A stretch of 60,609 nucleotides of DNA from Hellea sp. (GCA_028224375.1 JAOIVW010000019.1:1-60609); one strand, 5' to 3'. Counted from the stretch's first letter, positions 25,453 to 35,766 are shown. Notes: generated by a model from the letters alone, not told the origin. A program made the numbers and translations.

Positions 25453-26765
25453 TAAATCGCCTCCCGTCGTTTAAGCTCGAGATATTTATTCAGCACAGCA
25501 TTGCTAAGCTTATCTGCAGGGACATCGACAATATGAACGCCCATACGCTGCAACCGCGCAATGACAAGATCGCGTTCCATCATCAGGTTCTCGGCAATCA
25601 CAGAGCGGGAAATATCATCCGTTTCGCGAGGTGTTTTCTTTACAAGGTCTTCGAGCGCTTCATCGCGGAAGGCGACAAATATTACGATGTGGCGGCGCAT
25701 GAGACGGCCCATATTCTCAATCATCAATTCGGCATTGGTGGTATCTACAAAATCTGTAAAGACGACGATGAGCGTGCGCCGCTTCAGGCTTTGCGCGAGT
25801 TGGGACAACCCTAGCGTAAAATTTGTCTCATGATGTGAGTAATCAATTTGGCTGGTCAGCCGTTGTAAATGCGGAAAGCTATTCGCGCCGGCAATGGGTT
25901 GGCTGTATAGGTAAGGTTTCTGATCAAAGGCAAAATAACCTATACGGTCGCCAATTTTCAGGCTGACATAGGCCATCAGTAGTGAAGCATTGAGGGACCA
26001 ATCGAGCTTGGTCATGCCGCGAATAGGTTCACACATAAGGTGGCCGCTATCCAAAGCGAAGACAATATTATGGTTGCGTTCTGTACGAAACTCTTTGGCG
26101 AGCAAGACACGGTGGCGCGCCGTATGTTTCCAATCAATCGCGCGTTTATCCATGCCGGGCATGAATTCTGTGAGAGCGTCAAATTCGGTGCCTTCCCCGC
26201 GCTCATCCTGAATTTTTTGGCCGAAAGTGGCATCGCGCGAGAAAATCTCAATGGCTTTATCTTTGACCAATCGGGTGTTGGGAACGACCGGAATCTCAAG
26301 GTCTAATGTCTCCGTCGTCTGCCGCCAAATCAGCCCCAAGGGCCCTTGCCAGCGTGTCCAAAGGCGCTCGATTGCGCCGTCGCCGCGGCGCTCTGTTTTT
26401 AAATCAAAAGCGGCGAGTACGGCCCCATTAGCGGCTTGGCCATAAAAATGTTGAGGCTCGACAGAGAAGCGATCATTGACCGAGAGGCGGCATTCAGGAG
26501 AGCGGGGCGCTGTGCCCGCTCCATAGTCATATTTAAACCAAACTTGTTCTGTTTCGCCGATGTAGAAACTTCCTGGGGCTTTGACCTCAAATTCCATTTT
26601 CTTGCGGGGAACAGACAGAAAAATATCGAGAATAATTAAGCCCACCAATCCCGCAATCCAGGCCGCGCCTAGCGCCCAAAGCGCTGGAAACAGAACTGCA
26701 ATAATTAAGGTCACTGGTAAACCGATGGCCATTAATATCGCCGCGCGTGGGGTGGGATAAATCAT
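25452..26765 (-). CDS. DUF58 protein (vWA-like, MoxR partner)
   Basis: The 437-aa protein has two N-terminal membrane helices (about 8-45). The DUF58 signature follows: GEGTEFDALTEFMPGMDKR, then AIDWKHTARH and LLAKEFRTERN near 200-230, and a vWA-like domain. The first metal-site motif is D-S-G-H (FALDSGHLM) rather than the canonical DxSxS, so metal binding may be altered or absent. DUF58 proteins are thought to be clients or adaptors of MoxR AAA+ ATPases in envelope stress or assembly. It is coupled by one base to the SpoIIM start. Confidence 0.88.
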   Translation of the reverse strand: MIYPTPRAAILMAIGLPVTLIIAVLFPALWALGAAWIAGLVGLIILDIFLSVPRKKMEFEVKAPGSFYIGETEQVWFKYDYGAGTAPRSPECRLSVNDRFSVEPQHFYGQAANGAVLAAFDLKTERRGDGAIERLWTRWQGPLGLIWRQTTETLDLEIPVVPNTRLVKDKAIEIFSRDATFGQKIQDERGEGTEFDALTEFMPGMDKRAIDWKHTARHRVLLAKEFRTERNHNIVFALDSGHLMCEPIRGMTKLDWSLNASLLMAYVSLKIGDRIGYFAFDQKPYLYSQPIAGANSFPHLQRLTSQIDYSHHETNFTLGLSQLAQSLKRRTLIVVFTDFVDTTNAELMIENMGRLMRRHIVIFVAFRDEALEDLVKKTPRETDDISRSVIAENLMMERDLVIARLQRMGVHIVDVPADKLSNAVLNKYLELKRREAI

Positions 26766-26777
26766 CTTAATTAGGGC

Positions 26778-27734
26778 CTATCGTGGCGCTTCCGTTTGCT
26801 CAATCACCTGCAGGATTAATTCATCAGCCGTGCGGCCTTCAATCTCGGCGGCGGGCGATAGGATAGCGCGGTGGCGCAGCGCGGGCAGGGCGATGGCTTT
26901 TACATCATCAGGTATCACAAAATCTCGCGATTGCAGCGCCGCATGGGCGCGTGCTGCGGCAGATATCATGGCGGCTGCGCGGGGCGAGGCACCTGTTTCG
27001 AAAAGCGGATTACTGCGAGTGCCGCGCACGAGGTCGACAACATAATGCGTAACTTCATCAGTAAGACGAACTTTCGAGACAGTTTTGACGGCGGCGTCAA
27101 TATCCTTGCGCGATGCAATGGCTTTGACACCTAAATCCGCCGCTTTGGGTGAGCCTGTGCGAGAGCCATGGCGGCGGACAATTTCAATTTCCTCGTCTCT
27201 GGTCGGATAGTCCAAAACATGTTTGAAAATAAAGCGGTCAAGCTGCGCCTCAGGCAAGGGATAGGTGCCTTGTTGCTCAATCGGGTTTTGCGTAGCGATG
27301 ACCATGAAGCGATTGCCTAATGGGAATGTTTCTCCGTCAATTGTGACTTGGCGTTCCTGCATGGCTTCCAGTAAGGCCGCTTGTGTCTTAGGAGGCGTAC
27401 GGTTGATTTCATCGGCGAGTAGGAGATCACAAAAAATAGGACCCTTAACCAAATTAAATTCATTGGTTTGGAAGGAGAATAGATTGGTCCCGAGCAAATC
27501 GCCCGGCATTAAATCCGGCGTGAATTGAATACGCCCGAAATTCATTTTTGTGACATGAGAGAAGACTTGCGCCAAGAACGTCTTGGCCGTGCCGGGTACA
27601 CCTTCAAGCAGAATATGCCCACCCGAAAATAAGGCGACCAGCATCAGGTCAACCGTATCCGTCTGGCCAATAATGGCTTTGCCGATTTCCGCGCGAATAT
27701 TCTCCGCCAGCGTTTTTACATTTTCGAGACTCAT
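26778..27734 (-). CDS. MoxR-family AAA+ ATPase
   Basis: The 318-aa ATPase has Walker A GVPGTAKT, Walker B LLLADEIN followed by [20 protein letters not shown], sensor 1 VIATQNP with [16 protein letters not shown], and the sensor 2 motif GASPRA. MoxR proteins act as chaperone-like remodellers of vWA/DUF58 partners. The frame extends to a TTG (27767), but the ATG at 27734 overlaps the stop of DUF4350 (ATGA) and has AGGAG 7 nt upstream, so it is the start. The gene order DUF4129-DUF4350-MoxR-DUF58 is a conserved arrangement in alphaproteobacteria. Confidence 0.92.
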   Translation of the reverse strand: MSLENVKTLAENIRAEIGKAIIGQTDTVDLMLVALFSGGHILLEGVPGTAKTFLAQVFSHVTKMNFGRIQFTPDLMPGDLLGTNLFSFQTNEFNLVKGPIFCDLLLADEINRTPPKTQAALLEAMQERQVTIDGETFPLGNRFMVIATQNPIEQQGTYPLPEAQLDRFIFKHVLDYPTRDEEIEIVRRHGSRTGSPKAADLGVKAIASRKDIDAAVKTVSKVRLTDEVTHYVVDLVRGTRSNPLFETGASPRAAAMISAAARAHAALQSRDFVIPDDVKAIALPALRHRAILSPAAEIEGRTADELILQVIEQTEAPR

Positions 27735-29044
27735 GCGCTCTCTCCTAAGGTCATCCGTGTTTTCCAAATGTCTAAATCTTCGGCCAATTGCATTAGCGCC
27801 ATATTATCTATCGTGACGTTGGCGCGGTTTTGTAGATCCATAAAGGTGTTAGTTAATGTCAGCGTTTTTTCCCGCCGCGATAAAATCATTTCAATATCTT
27901 TTGGGCGGCGGCCACCCAGATCTAAATCTTTGATAACTTGCTTGCGTACCAGATTGGCGTAATCGCCCGCCATGTTAGGTTCTCGCCCGGCAATACGAAT
28001 AAATCGGGCGGCATTATCCGCGAGGGAAAACTTACCCAGAGCATAATCCCGCTGAACTTGCAGCGGATCGCCGAAACGTGAAAAAGCCTGCCAAGCAATT
28101 AGTCCTCCAGCGGCCAGCAAACAGAGGGTCGCGGCGAGAAAGGGCGGCTGCGTCAGGACTTTAATAACATTAGTTTTACCCCCAAAGCCGTGAAAGGTTA
28201 GGTCAAAATCCACCCGCATTGGATCTGCTTGGGCGTCCGTTATGACGGCATCAATCATCTCTACGGCAAATCGCGCGCGGCTCTTTGTGGCAAGGCCCAT
28301 TGTATTCATGAAATCAGGATCGGACAGAATATAAGTCCTCGTATCTTCTATTTTGACTAAGACGGGGCCTTCCTCAACACGAATGATGTCCAAAAGTTTT
28401 TCGCCTTCAAGCCATTGTAAATTCTCAATCTCTATTTCCTCGAGAGAAGCTTTATCACCAACTGTTGAGGTGGCTGTATAGGTCACCGACTTATCGTCCG
28501 TTTGAATAGACGTGAATGTAACGTCGCCAGCCAGCTCTTTAAGGTCGCGCTCATGATTCTCCATGTCCCATACGCGCTGATCCCCCCAACGTTCTTGAAC
28601 CCATCCGGCAGACCCTTTGACAGGGGCTGTTATCCATTTTGGCATGATCACAAGGGTAGGGGCGTAAAGCTCTAAATCATCCATACCGTCAGCTTGGTAG
28701 GGACGGGACATGGTATAGATACGCAGGGCGCTGCTGTCCTCATATGTAATATTCTCTGTCCTCGCCATGCGCACATCATAATCTAAGTCGCCCAGTAATC
28801 GTGTAAGCCCGCCAAATCCGATAGCGGAGCGGGACAGAGCATGGGCTTGACCATTATTTTTCTCGCGCAAATCTCCAGCATAGCCTGAGAGTGTCACGAG
28901 GGCGGTAAATGAAAATATACCGATGAGCACCAAAGCGATAATCATCTTGGGTTTCATTAACGCGGCTAACCCTGCGCGTTTCTCGCGCCCTTCCAAGGTA
29001 TTTTTTATGCGCGAGGCTTTTTTGGTTTGGGAAGAGGGGGCCAT
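27731..29044 (-). CDS. DUF4350 membrane protein
   Basis: The 437-aa protein has an N-terminal transmembrane helix (about 31-53), a periplasmic region with the DUF4350 pattern [21 protein letters not shown], and a second transmembrane helix near 295-312 followed by a cytoplasmic helical tail. Function is unknown, but the family is tied to MoxR operons. Its start codon immediately follows the DUF4129 stop and its stop overlaps the MoxR start. Confidence 0.85.
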   Translation of the reverse strand: MAPSSQTKKASRIKNTLEGREKRAGLAALMKPKMIIALVLIGIFSFTALVTLSGYAGDLREKNNGQAHALSRSAIGFGGLTRLLGDLDYDVRMARTENITYEDSSALRIYTMSRPYQADGMDDLELYAPTLVIMPKWITAPVKGSAGWVQERWGDQRVWDMENHERDLKELAGDVTFTSIQTDDKSVTYTATSTVGDKASLEEIEIENLQWLEGEKLLDIIRVEEGPVLVKIEDTRTYILSDPDFMNTMGLATKSRARFAVEMIDAVITDAQADPMRVDFDLTFHGFGGKTNVIKVLTQPPFLAATLCLLAAGGLIAWQAFSRFGDPLQVQRDYALGKFSLADNAARFIRIAGREPNMAGDYANLVRKQVIKDLDLGGRRPKDIEMILSRREKTLTLTNTFMDLQNRANVTIDNMALMQLAEDLDIWKTRMTLGESA

Positions 29045-29758
29045 CTATGCCGCCTTTTTCCAAGAGGATTTTTGCGCAAATTGCGCATAGGCCTCGCGGC
29101 AAATATCAAACTCCTCGCGCCCGATGGGCTTGCCGCCAAAATAAGAGGTTTCAACAACGCCGCCAATGGTCGCGAAGGCTTCGCGGGTGGCGAGCGTGAG
29201 AATTTCCAAAGCGGCGATTTCGCGGGAGGTCAAAGAGCGGCGAATCGTATTAGGCCTGCGAATATCGATATCCTGAATGGACCGAAACAGCAGCTCATGC
29301 ACCGCCTCCTCATAACGCCCCTCTGCCGCCATGGCATCGACATCTTCGAGCAAAATACGCGCCTGATCTTGGTCGGGTACGTAAAGCGGAGGCGGGGCCT
29401 CTTCGGAAATCACTTTGGCTTCGCGCTTAAACTGCGTCTCGTAAATGACTTTGGCAATTGCATAAAGGACGAGCGCGATGACAGCACCTAAGCCAACATA
29501 AAAGATAATTTTCAAAAGCGGCAAGATAATATCAATAAATTTAGCTAAGCCTTCGAAGAAGTTTTCGAGCCAATCAAGCTTTGGCGGCTCAGGCGCAGGC
29601 GGGAGGTCAAATTGTAATTTACTATCCCGCTTCATGGCGCGAAAGGCGTCGTCAAAAGCCTCTGTGCTTTGCGCCAAAACGATGACAGACACCGAAAGCG
29701 TTCCGAGAATAAGCGGCAGGCTTCGCCTTAAATTTAAACTGACCCGCTGACCACTCAT
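29045..29758 (-). CDS. DUF4129-domain membrane protein
   Basis: The 237-aa protein has an N-terminal signal or anchor helix (about 13-33), a second transmembrane helix (about 85-107) and the cytoplasmic DUF4129 domain (RRSLTSREIA, then YFGGKPIGREEFDICREAYAQF at the end). It is the first gene of the MoxR operon, 25 bp after the ZntB gene on the same strand. It may resemble the transglutaminase-associated membrane proteins of other MoxR operons, but no transglutaminase domain is present. Confidence 0.83.
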   Translation of the reverse strand: MSGQRVSLNLRRSLPLILGTLSVSVIVLAQSTEAFDDAFRAMKRDSKLQFDLPPAPEPPKLDWLENFFEGLAKFIDIILPLLKIIFYVGLGAVIALVLYAIAKVIYETQFKREAKVISEEAPPPLYVPDQDQARILLEDVDAMAAEGRYEEAVHELLFRSIQDIDIRRPNTIRRSLTSREIAALEILTLATREAFATIGGVVETSYFGGKPIGREEFDICREAYAQFAQKSSWKKAA

Positions 29759-29783
29759 AGGTGACTTATAAAGGCGCAGGATG

Positions 29784-30749
29784 TTAAATCCATTTCAAAA
29801 TTTTAAAAACAATCAATTGGATGATAGCGATAATGAGGACTATTGCTGTGACCAGCCAAAAGCCGCTTCCGGTCTCTGTCCAAGGCATACCGCCGACATT
29901 GATTCCGAACATACCCGAGATAAGACCTAGCGGCAGGAAGATAGCAGCCACGACAGAGAGGATCATCATATTGCGGTTCATTTCCTCAGCGCGCATGTCG
30001 GTGAGCTGATCTTTGACAATGGCGCAGCGTTCCCTGATAGCCTCTAATTCTTCAGTCACGCGAGTTGCCTGATCAGCCGCTTCGCGAATGCTAAGTTGAT
30101 TATCAGCAGTTATATAACTGACTTGTTGCTGGGAGAGAGTGTTAAGCGCATCACGTTGCGGCGCGAGATAGCGGCGCAGCATTATCGCGTCACGCCTTAA
30201 TTCAGATAAGTTGCCGCGGCTTTTGACAGCGTCAATTTGATCAATCCTTTCTTCCAGCTCATCCACCTGTTCATTCAAATCCGTTATTGTCGGGGCCATA
30301 CGGTCAACAAGCGCATTCGCGAAACCGGCTATAAATCCGCCAGGTGTAAGCGGCGTTGTTCTTTTTTGCAGACGTTCTGCAATATCGCCTGTTGCCTTTA
30401 AGGTCCGTTTTTCAATTGAAACGACACGGTTATCTTGAACAAAGAAGCGGATACCAATCATATCTTCCGGCTCACTACCTTCGTGAAGGTTCACGCCGCG
30501 TAAATTGAGTAAAATATCGCCATCATGTAGGATAGTCCGTGGACGAGAATCGTCAGCGCAAAGATTTTGCGAAACCACCATATCAATCGAGTCGTCTTTT
30601 TCAAAAAACGCCTCAGTCGCCGGATCTTTGCGGTCAAAATGCAACCATACAAATCCATTTTTTTCTGGCCGTAATGTATAGTTCTCAGGATCTAACTTTA
30701 CCGCTTTGCCTGTTTTAGTGACATGATAGGCGTGAAGAATTGCGGGCAT
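29784..30749 (-). CDS. zntB: CorA-family metal transporter, ZntB-like
   Basis: The 321-aa protein has a cytoplasmic alpha/beta and long-helix region followed by two C-terminal transmembrane helices. The pore motif between them reads GMFGINVGGMPW. GIN followed by G-G-(M/I)-P is typical of ZntB zinc transporters, whereas CorA magnesium channels have YGMNF with MPE. ATG 30749 has AGGAG 7 nt upstream. A role in zinc movement is likely, with metal specificity inferred from the loop only. Confidence 0.85.
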   Translation of the reverse strand: MPAILHAYHVTKTGKAVKLDPENYTLRPEKNGFVWLHFDRKDPATEAFFEKDDSIDMVVSQNLCADDSRPRTILHDGDILLNLRGVNLHEGSEPEDMIGIRFFVQDNRVVSIEKRTLKATGDIAERLQKRTTPLTPGGFIAGFANALVDRMAPTITDLNEQVDELEERIDQIDAVKSRGNLSELRRDAIMLRRYLAPQRDALNTLSQQQVSYITADNQLSIREAADQATRVTEELEAIRERCAIVKDQLTDMRAEEMNRNMMILSVVAAIFLPLGLISGMFGINVGGMPWTETGSGFWLVTAIVLIIAIIQLIVFKILKWI

Positions 30750-30798
30750 AATAGGCTCCTTGGATTAAGCAAATTCTTGCGCGTGAATTGTCTTTTTG

Positions 30799-32553
30799 TC
30801 AACAGAGCTCAAGGCTGAGGTACTTTGCGGGGAGGAGACCTCGGAGAGAATTGCCAAGATAGATTTTATCGGTAGAGCGCAAGTCATCTATCAACAAGGT
30901 TTTCTCAATAGCTTTTCCTGTTTCAATTAACTCTGCCCGTAATATTCCGGGGAGTAGTCCGGCGCTTAGGGGGGGCGTAAATAACTGTCCATTTTTTTCA
31001 ATGAAGAGAGAGGTAAAAGAGCCTTCGCAGAGCTGGTCATCGTTATTCACGAATACAACTTCATCCGAGTTTGTTAATTTGTTTATTCGCTCACGTTCTC
31101 CATCATAAAATTGCCGTGCGGAGAGTTTATGGCGCGTTGTTTGGACATCGGAGGTAAGCGGGTATTGAGAAATTGCGAATGTCAGTTTTTTCTGACCGAG
31201 ATAATCCGAATGCGTAAGAGAGATATCTCCTTTGGTATTTAGAGCTAATCTGACCCGTTGATTAATTGTGCAGCATTCCAGCGGTTTCAGTGCTGCGTCA
31301 AAAGCTTTGTCATCAAAAGCATATTCCATAGCTAGTGCAGCGTCTTTCATACGGGTTTTATGGGCAGGCAAGTTCTTCCCGCCTGCGCGGCTGTCCCAGA
31401 GAAAAGTTTCAATGAGATCGACGCCCTCGGGCTTAAGGACATCTGCTTTTAGAAGACATTCCGCATATTCATCAGTGGGGTCACTGTCCAAGACTAGGCC
31501 GCTGCCGACATTGTAGCGAAGTTTTCCATCCTTTAAAATAAGCGTGCGAATAGCCACGTTAAAGCAAGCATCACCATTAGGGTCGATATAGCCAAGGCTG
31601 CCGCAATAAGCGCCGCGTTCGCTTTCTTCTAACTCATCAATAATTTCCATTGCGCGAATTTTAGGCGCGCCTGTTACAGAGCCGCAAGGAAATAGGCTTT
31701 TGAATATTTCTGCAAAGTTAGTTCCGGTTTTTAAGCGAGAGGTCACGCGCGATGTCATTTGATGCAGCGTTGGATAAGTCTCTAGCGCAAATAGCTCAGG
31801 GACTTTGACAGACCCGGTTTCTGATATGCGAGACAGATCATTGCGCAGCAAATCGACAATCATCAAATTTTCGGCTTGAGACTTTTCTTCTGCCCGCATA
31901 TCTTCGCGTAAGCTATTATCAGCGTCAGAGTCTTTCGCGCGAGGGCGAGTGCCTTTCATAGGCCGCATCGACATTGCGTTTCCTTCTTTGCGAAAAAAAA
32001 GCTCGGGCGAAAGCGATATAATATCTGGCCCGGAACCTAAAGACACTATCCCGCCATAGCGCCCTTTTTGGCGGTGCCTAAAGGCAGCATATAATGTTTC
32101 CGTATTGCCTTGATATGTTCCGGTCATTGGGAAGGTTAGGTTTATTTGATACACATCGCCCGCGCGGATGTAATCCATCACGCGGTCAAAACGCTTTTTA
32201 TATTCAACCTCGTTCCAATGAGGCTTAAGCGTAATATCAAGGCTTTGCGAAGTATAGAGACACGCCGCAGGGGCGTCATGTGATACGGTTTCAAAGACAC
32301 CAAATTGCAGGAGAGGGCCATTGCGCGATTCAGGCATTAAGGGCGCTAATTTAGGTTCTAGCGCATATCCTAATTCGTAGGATAAATAGCCCGCAAGATA
32401 GTAACCCTCTTCATGATATGTTTTTAGCTTGGCAAATGCGGCGTCGATATTCTTGACGTCATCGACCTCTATAATATCGATAGGATTACTATAGTAACGC
32501 TGTTCATGCGTTAACTGATCATCCAGCAATATATAGGGCGCAGTTTGGCTCAT
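30799..32553 (-). CDS. pabB: Aminodeoxychorismate synthase component I fused to 4-amino-4-deoxychorismate lyase (PabB-PabC)
   Basis: The 584-aa protein is a fusion. Residues about 1-375 are a chorismate-binding PabB domain: YQINLTFP, MRPMKGTRPR, VDLLRNDLSRI, and PCGSVTGAPKIRAMEII. Residues about 390-584 are a class IV aminotransferase-like PabC domain with NNDDQLCEGSFTSLF and AGLLPGILR and the PLP lysine probably in HKLSARQFYD. The two halves make p-aminobenzoate for folate; the PabA glutaminase is not in this window. Fused PabB-PabC proteins are common in alphaproteobacteria. Spacing to PxpC is 23 bp. Confidence 0.92.
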   Translation of the reverse strand: MSQTAPYILLDDQLTHEQRYYSNPIDIIEVDDVKNIDAAFAKLKTYHEEGYYLAGYLSYELGYALEPKLAPLMPESRNGPLLQFGVFETVSHDAPAACLYTSQSLDITLKPHWNEVEYKKRFDRVMDYIRAGDVYQINLTFPMTGTYQGNTETLYAAFRHRQKGRYGGIVSLGSGPDIISLSPELFFRKEGNAMSMRPMKGTRPRAKDSDADNSLREDMRAEEKSQAENLMIVDLLRNDLSRISETGSVKVPELFALETYPTLHQMTSRVTSRLKTGTNFAEIFKSLFPCGSVTGAPKIRAMEIIDELEESERGAYCGSLGYIDPNGDACFNVAIRTLILKDGKLRYNVGSGLVLDSDPTDEYAECLLKADVLKPEGVDLIETFLWDSRAGGKNLPAHKTRMKDAALAMEYAFDDKAFDAALKPLECCTINQRVRLALNTKGDISLTHSDYLGQKKLTFAISQYPLTSDVQTTRHKLSARQFYDGERERINKLTNSDEVVFVNNDDQLCEGSFTSLFIEKNGQLFTPPLSAGLLPGILRAELIETGKAIEKTLLIDDLRSTDKIYLGNSLRGLLPAKYLSLELC

Positions 32554-32576
32554 AATGCCGCTTAGACGCGCAAGGC

Positions 32577-33524
32577 TTAAAAGGCAAAGCCTTCTATCAT
32601 CCCGCCATAATCGCCGCTGTAAAAGCTGTTTCGACTCGCTAAAATTTCAGGGGCGTCATCTTTAAAACAGCGGCGGAAGCTAACTTGGGAACCCGGCGCA
32701 ATTTGTCCCAACAGCCAGAGGTCAGCCCGAATGACTTGCAGCACACGAGGATAGCCGCCGGTGCAATGGCCATCTGCTAAAATCAAAATAGGCTGTCCGT
32801 CCGGCGGGACTTGTAATGTGCCCGGCAAAAGAGGCGAACTGGTCATGGATAATGTGTTGCCTGAGTCGATGCGGTCCCCGCGCAAACGCGAGCCCATACG
32901 GTCAGTGGCAGGCGTCGCAATAAAGGGGCTCACGAAAAGATGACGTTGACTGGGTTTGCTTAACTGTTTCCATTCGGGGGCCGTGCGTGTGCGCAGGACG
33001 ATGTGGCGAGAGAGGCGCGGTGTATATCCCGTCGGGATTTTGCGCGGCGCTTCTCGGGGTCTGTTACTGGCAGACAGCTTATCGCCTGCGCGTAAGGCGC
33101 GGCCTTCATAGCCTCCAAATTCCGCTGGCAGATAAGTGGAAGCACTGCCCATAAATTCTGGTATTTTAAGCCCGCCCGAAATGGCGATATAGGCGCGGCA
33201 CCCATCACGCACAAAACTCAGGGTCAGAATATCGCCTGACGCGACAGGAATGGCGCTGAAGTTTTTGACATTCTGACCATTGATTTGCGCCCACATTTCC
33301 GCGCCCGCCAACGCAATCGTCGTGGACTCAGTAAAACGTAAATGCAGCCCGCCTAGCGCGCATTCTATGGCGGGGGCGTCCCAGCGATTACCGGCCATCC
33401 AATTGGCCAAGGCGAATGAAAGTTTATCTGCCGCGCCGCTTTGCGGAATGCCGACATGCCGATAACCAGGGCGTCCTGCATCTTGGATTGTGGCGCGTGT
33501 GCCGCCATTTAAAACCTCAATCAT
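32577..33524 (-). CDS. pxpC: 5-oxoprolinase subunit PxpC
   Basis: The 315-aa protein matches the biotin-dependent carboxyltransferase-like AHS2 family: TIQDAGRPGYRHVGIPQSGAAD at the N-terminus, ECALGGLHLRF, DRMGSRLRGD, and ILADGHCTGGYPRVLQVIRAD. With PxpA and PxpB it forms the ATP-dependent prokaryotic 5-oxoprolinase that opens pyroglutamate to glutamate. Its ATG overlaps the PxpB stop by one base (TGATG). Confidence 0.93.
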   Translation of the reverse strand: MIEVLNGGTRATIQDAGRPGYRHVGIPQSGAADKLSFALANWMAGNRWDAPAIECALGGLHLRFTESTTIALAGAEMWAQINGQNVKNFSAIPVASGDILTLSFVRDGCRAYIAISGGLKIPEFMGSASTYLPAEFGGYEGRALRAGDKLSASNRPREAPRKIPTGYTPRLSRHIVLRTRTAPEWKQLSKPSQRHLFVSPFIATPATDRMGSRLRGDRIDSGNTLSMTSSPLLPGTLQVPPDGQPILILADGHCTGGYPRVLQVIRADLWLLGQIAPGSQVSFRRCFKDDAPEILASRNSFYSGDYGGMIEGFAF

Positions 33525-34192
33525 CAGAATATCGCCTTGGAAGACGGAATAAAGCGAATTGTATCACCCGCTTCCATCAAGAATAAGTTTTCGCGGGTTT
33601 TATCAAAGAGCTTGAGCGGTGTACGGCCAATAATCTGCCAGCCACCTGGACTATCGAGGCCGTAGATACCGGTCTGCCAACCTGCAATGCCGACTGAGCC
33701 CGCAGGCACGTCGGCACGGGGCGTTGGATGACGCGGGTGCTTTAATACGGAGGGAATTTCAGAGAGAAAACAAAAGCCTGGAATGAAGCCCATCATACAG
33801 ACACGGTAATCTTGTCCGCTATGAGTGTCTATAATTTGGGATTGGGTCAAACCACTAGATTTTTTAATCGCCGCCATGTCCGGCCCAAACTCTCCGCCAT
33901 AGGCGACAGGAATTTCAATAATCTTACCGCTTACCTTTGGTGTTTGAGGTAATTGTGATAAGGTCTTTTCGATTTTTGATGTCGCAGATTCCATCGATAT
34001 TGTGGCGAGATCAAAGACGCATAAAATACTTTTATAGCTGGGCACAATTTCTTGCCAAACGGGATCACCGCGCAAAGCTTTCGCGGCGTGATGCAGATGC
34101 GTGTTGGCGGTTTCGGAATATCCCTCAACCTCGTAATCGACAAGTACGGCGCTGTCGCCATAGGGCAGAATACGCGGCGGCTTAACGGACAT
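33524..34192 (-). CDS. pxpB: 5-oxoprolinase subunit PxpB
   Basis: The protein matches the AHS1 family (KipI-like): ILPYGDSAVLVDY at the N-terminus, VAYGGEFGPDM, YRVCMMGFIPGFCFLSE, and PRADVPAGSVGIAG. The frame is open further upstream, but the ATG at 34192 gives 222 aa, matching E. coli PxpB in size, and overlaps the PxpA stop by 11 nt. It is a subunit of 5-oxoprolinase with PxpA and PxpC. Confidence 0.93.
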   Translation of the reverse strand: MSVKPPRILPYGDSAVLVDYEVEGYSETANTHLHHAAKALRGDPVWQEIVPSYKSILCVFDLATISMESATSKIEKTLSQLPQTPKVSGKIIEIPVAYGGEFGPDMAAIKKSSGLTQSQIIDTHSGQDYRVCMMGFIPGFCFLSEIPSVLKHPRHPTPRADVPAGSVGIAGWQTGIYGLDSPGGWQIIGRTPLKLFDKTRENLFLMEAGDTIRFIPSSKAIF

Positions 34193-34961
34193 TAGCAAAG
34201 GCCTTAATCGTGACGCCGGCGGCCTCAATTTCGCGGCGGGCGAGGCGGGCAGTTTCGACAGCGCCAGCACTATCCCCATGCAGGCAAAGCGTTTTGACGG
34301 CTATTGGGAGTTCACGGCCTAACGCCGTTGTCACGCTTTGCATTGTCACGAGCTTTTTTGCCTGAATAAGGCGAGCCTTTTGGTCTTTTATAACAGCGCC
34401 TTCGATTTTGCGGCTTTGAAGGTGGCCGTCATCGGTGTAGCGGCGATCTATAAAACCCTCTGCAATAAATTCTAAACCTTTGCGTTTTGCCGCTTGCCCC
34501 ATTTCGCTATTCGGACCGCCCATAAAAATAAGGGTCGAGTCAATCATAGAAATAACCTCTGCAATCAAATCCGCTTTTTCAGGGTCCGTGACAGCGTCAT
34601 TATAAAGCGCGCCATGCGGTTTAACATAAACGATAAAACAATCTTCCTCAGCGGCGATTTCAGCGAGCGTCGTAATTTGTTCTAGCAAGGATGTCTTCAA
34701 CTGTTCGCGGGTAATATCTTCGCCTAAGGTCAATGACTTACGTCCGAAATGAGCTTTGTCGGGATAAGAGGGATGGGCGCCAATAACAACGCCGTTCACT
34801 TTCGCGCCGCGCACCATATGGCGCATGGATTTTTCTGTGCCAGCATGTCCTCCGCAAGCAATATTGGCAGAGGTAATATAGCGTAGCATTTCAGCTTCAT
34901 TTCGCGCCCAGTCGGGATTATCCGCTTCGCCAAGATCTGCATTCAAATCAATTGATTTCAT
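34182..34961 (-). CDS. pxpA: 5-oxoprolinase subunit PxpA (LamB/YcsF family)
   Basis: The 259-aa protein begins MKSIDLNADLGE and has the family blocks SANIACGGHAG, GVVIGAHPSYPD, VKPHGALYND and LCLHGDSAGAV. It is the first gene of the pxpABC operon, transcribed leftwards, and diverges from the TSUP transporter gene 61 bp away. The order pxpA-pxpB-pxpC is standard. Confidence 0.93.
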   Translation of the reverse strand: MKSIDLNADLGEADNPDWARNEAEMLRYITSANIACGGHAGTEKSMRHMVRGAKVNGVVIGAHPSYPDKAHFGRKSLTLGEDITREQLKTSLLEQITTLAEIAAEEDCFIVYVKPHGALYNDAVTDPEKADLIAEVISMIDSTLIFMGGPNSEMGQAAKRKGLEFIAEGFIDRRYTDDGHLQSRKIEGAVIKDQKARLIQAKKLVTMQSVTTALGRELPIAVKTLCLHGDSAGAVETARLARREIEAAGVTIKAFANVR

Positions 34962-35022
34962 ATTCTCTTACTAACAGCAAAATCTTAATTGAAAATGGGG
35001 GATTTGCGGGTCATGACACAAT

Positions 35023-35766
35023 ATGATTGATAATCCGCTTTTTTGGGTCACCGCTATCATCTCTGTTATTATCACTGGGATTTCCAAAGGCGGCTTTGGT
35101 GGATTGGCGTTGCTCGCAGTGCCGCTCATGGCGCTCACGATTTCTCCTGTGCAAGCGGCAGGTATTATGCTTCCCATTCTGATTGTCATGGATTGGGTCA
35201 GTGTTTGGTCTTACCGGAAGCATTGGGATAAGAAACTTCTCATTTTAATGTTGCCCGGCGCGATTTTAGGAATTCTCGCCGCTTGGCGATTTGCCGCCCA
35301 TGTGGATGATCAATTCGTTCGCATTAGCGTAGGACTTATCGCGGTCCTCTTTCCGATTTACGCCGTTTTTAAACCCAAAGGCCGCGAGGATATTATTGTC
35401 GGCAATAAGCCTCTCGGTTGGATTGCGGGCATTGCAGCGGGGTTTACCAGTTTTATTGCTCATGCGGGCGGGCCGCCATTTCAGGCCTATGCGATTCCGC
35501 AAGGTCTGGAGAAACGCATTTATGCCGGCACAGCCGTCATGTTTTTCTTTGTGGTTAATTTCGTAAAGCTGCTGCCTTACGCCATGCTGGGTCAGTTTGA
35601 TAAGACCAATTTGACAACCTCATTTATACTTATACCTCTCGCGCCTGTCGGCGTGCTGATTGGGGTATGGCTTCTTAAACGCATCGACCAACAGTTATTC
35701 TACCGCATTTTATATGGACTAATTTTTGCCGTCGGGGTGAAGTTATTATGGGATGGATTAGTTTAG
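35023..35766 (+). CDS. TSUP/TauE-SafE-family membrane transporter
   Basis: The 247-aa protein has about seven to eight transmembrane helices and the internal duplication of the TSUP family. The N-terminal repeat reads GISKGGFGGLALLAVPL and the second repeat GFTSFIAHAGGPPFQAYAIPQ. Members export or import sulfite, sulfoacetate, taurine-derived anions or other small acids. Substrate is unknown. The start ATG lacks a strong ribosome binding site. Its end overlaps the convergent flavoprotein gene by 4 bases. Confidence 0.88.
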   Translation: MIDNPLFWVTAIISVIITGISKGGFGGLALLAVPLMALTISPVQAAGIMLPILIVMDWVSVWSYRKHWDKKLLILMLPGAILGILAAWRFAAHVDDQFVRISVGLIAVLFPIYAVFKPKGREDIIVGNKPLGWIAGIAAGFTSFIAHAGGPPFQAYAIPQGLEKRIYAGTAVMFFFVVNFVKLLPYAMLGQFDKTNLTTSFILIPLAPVGVLIGVWLLKRIDQQLFYRILYGLIFAVGVKLLWDGLV

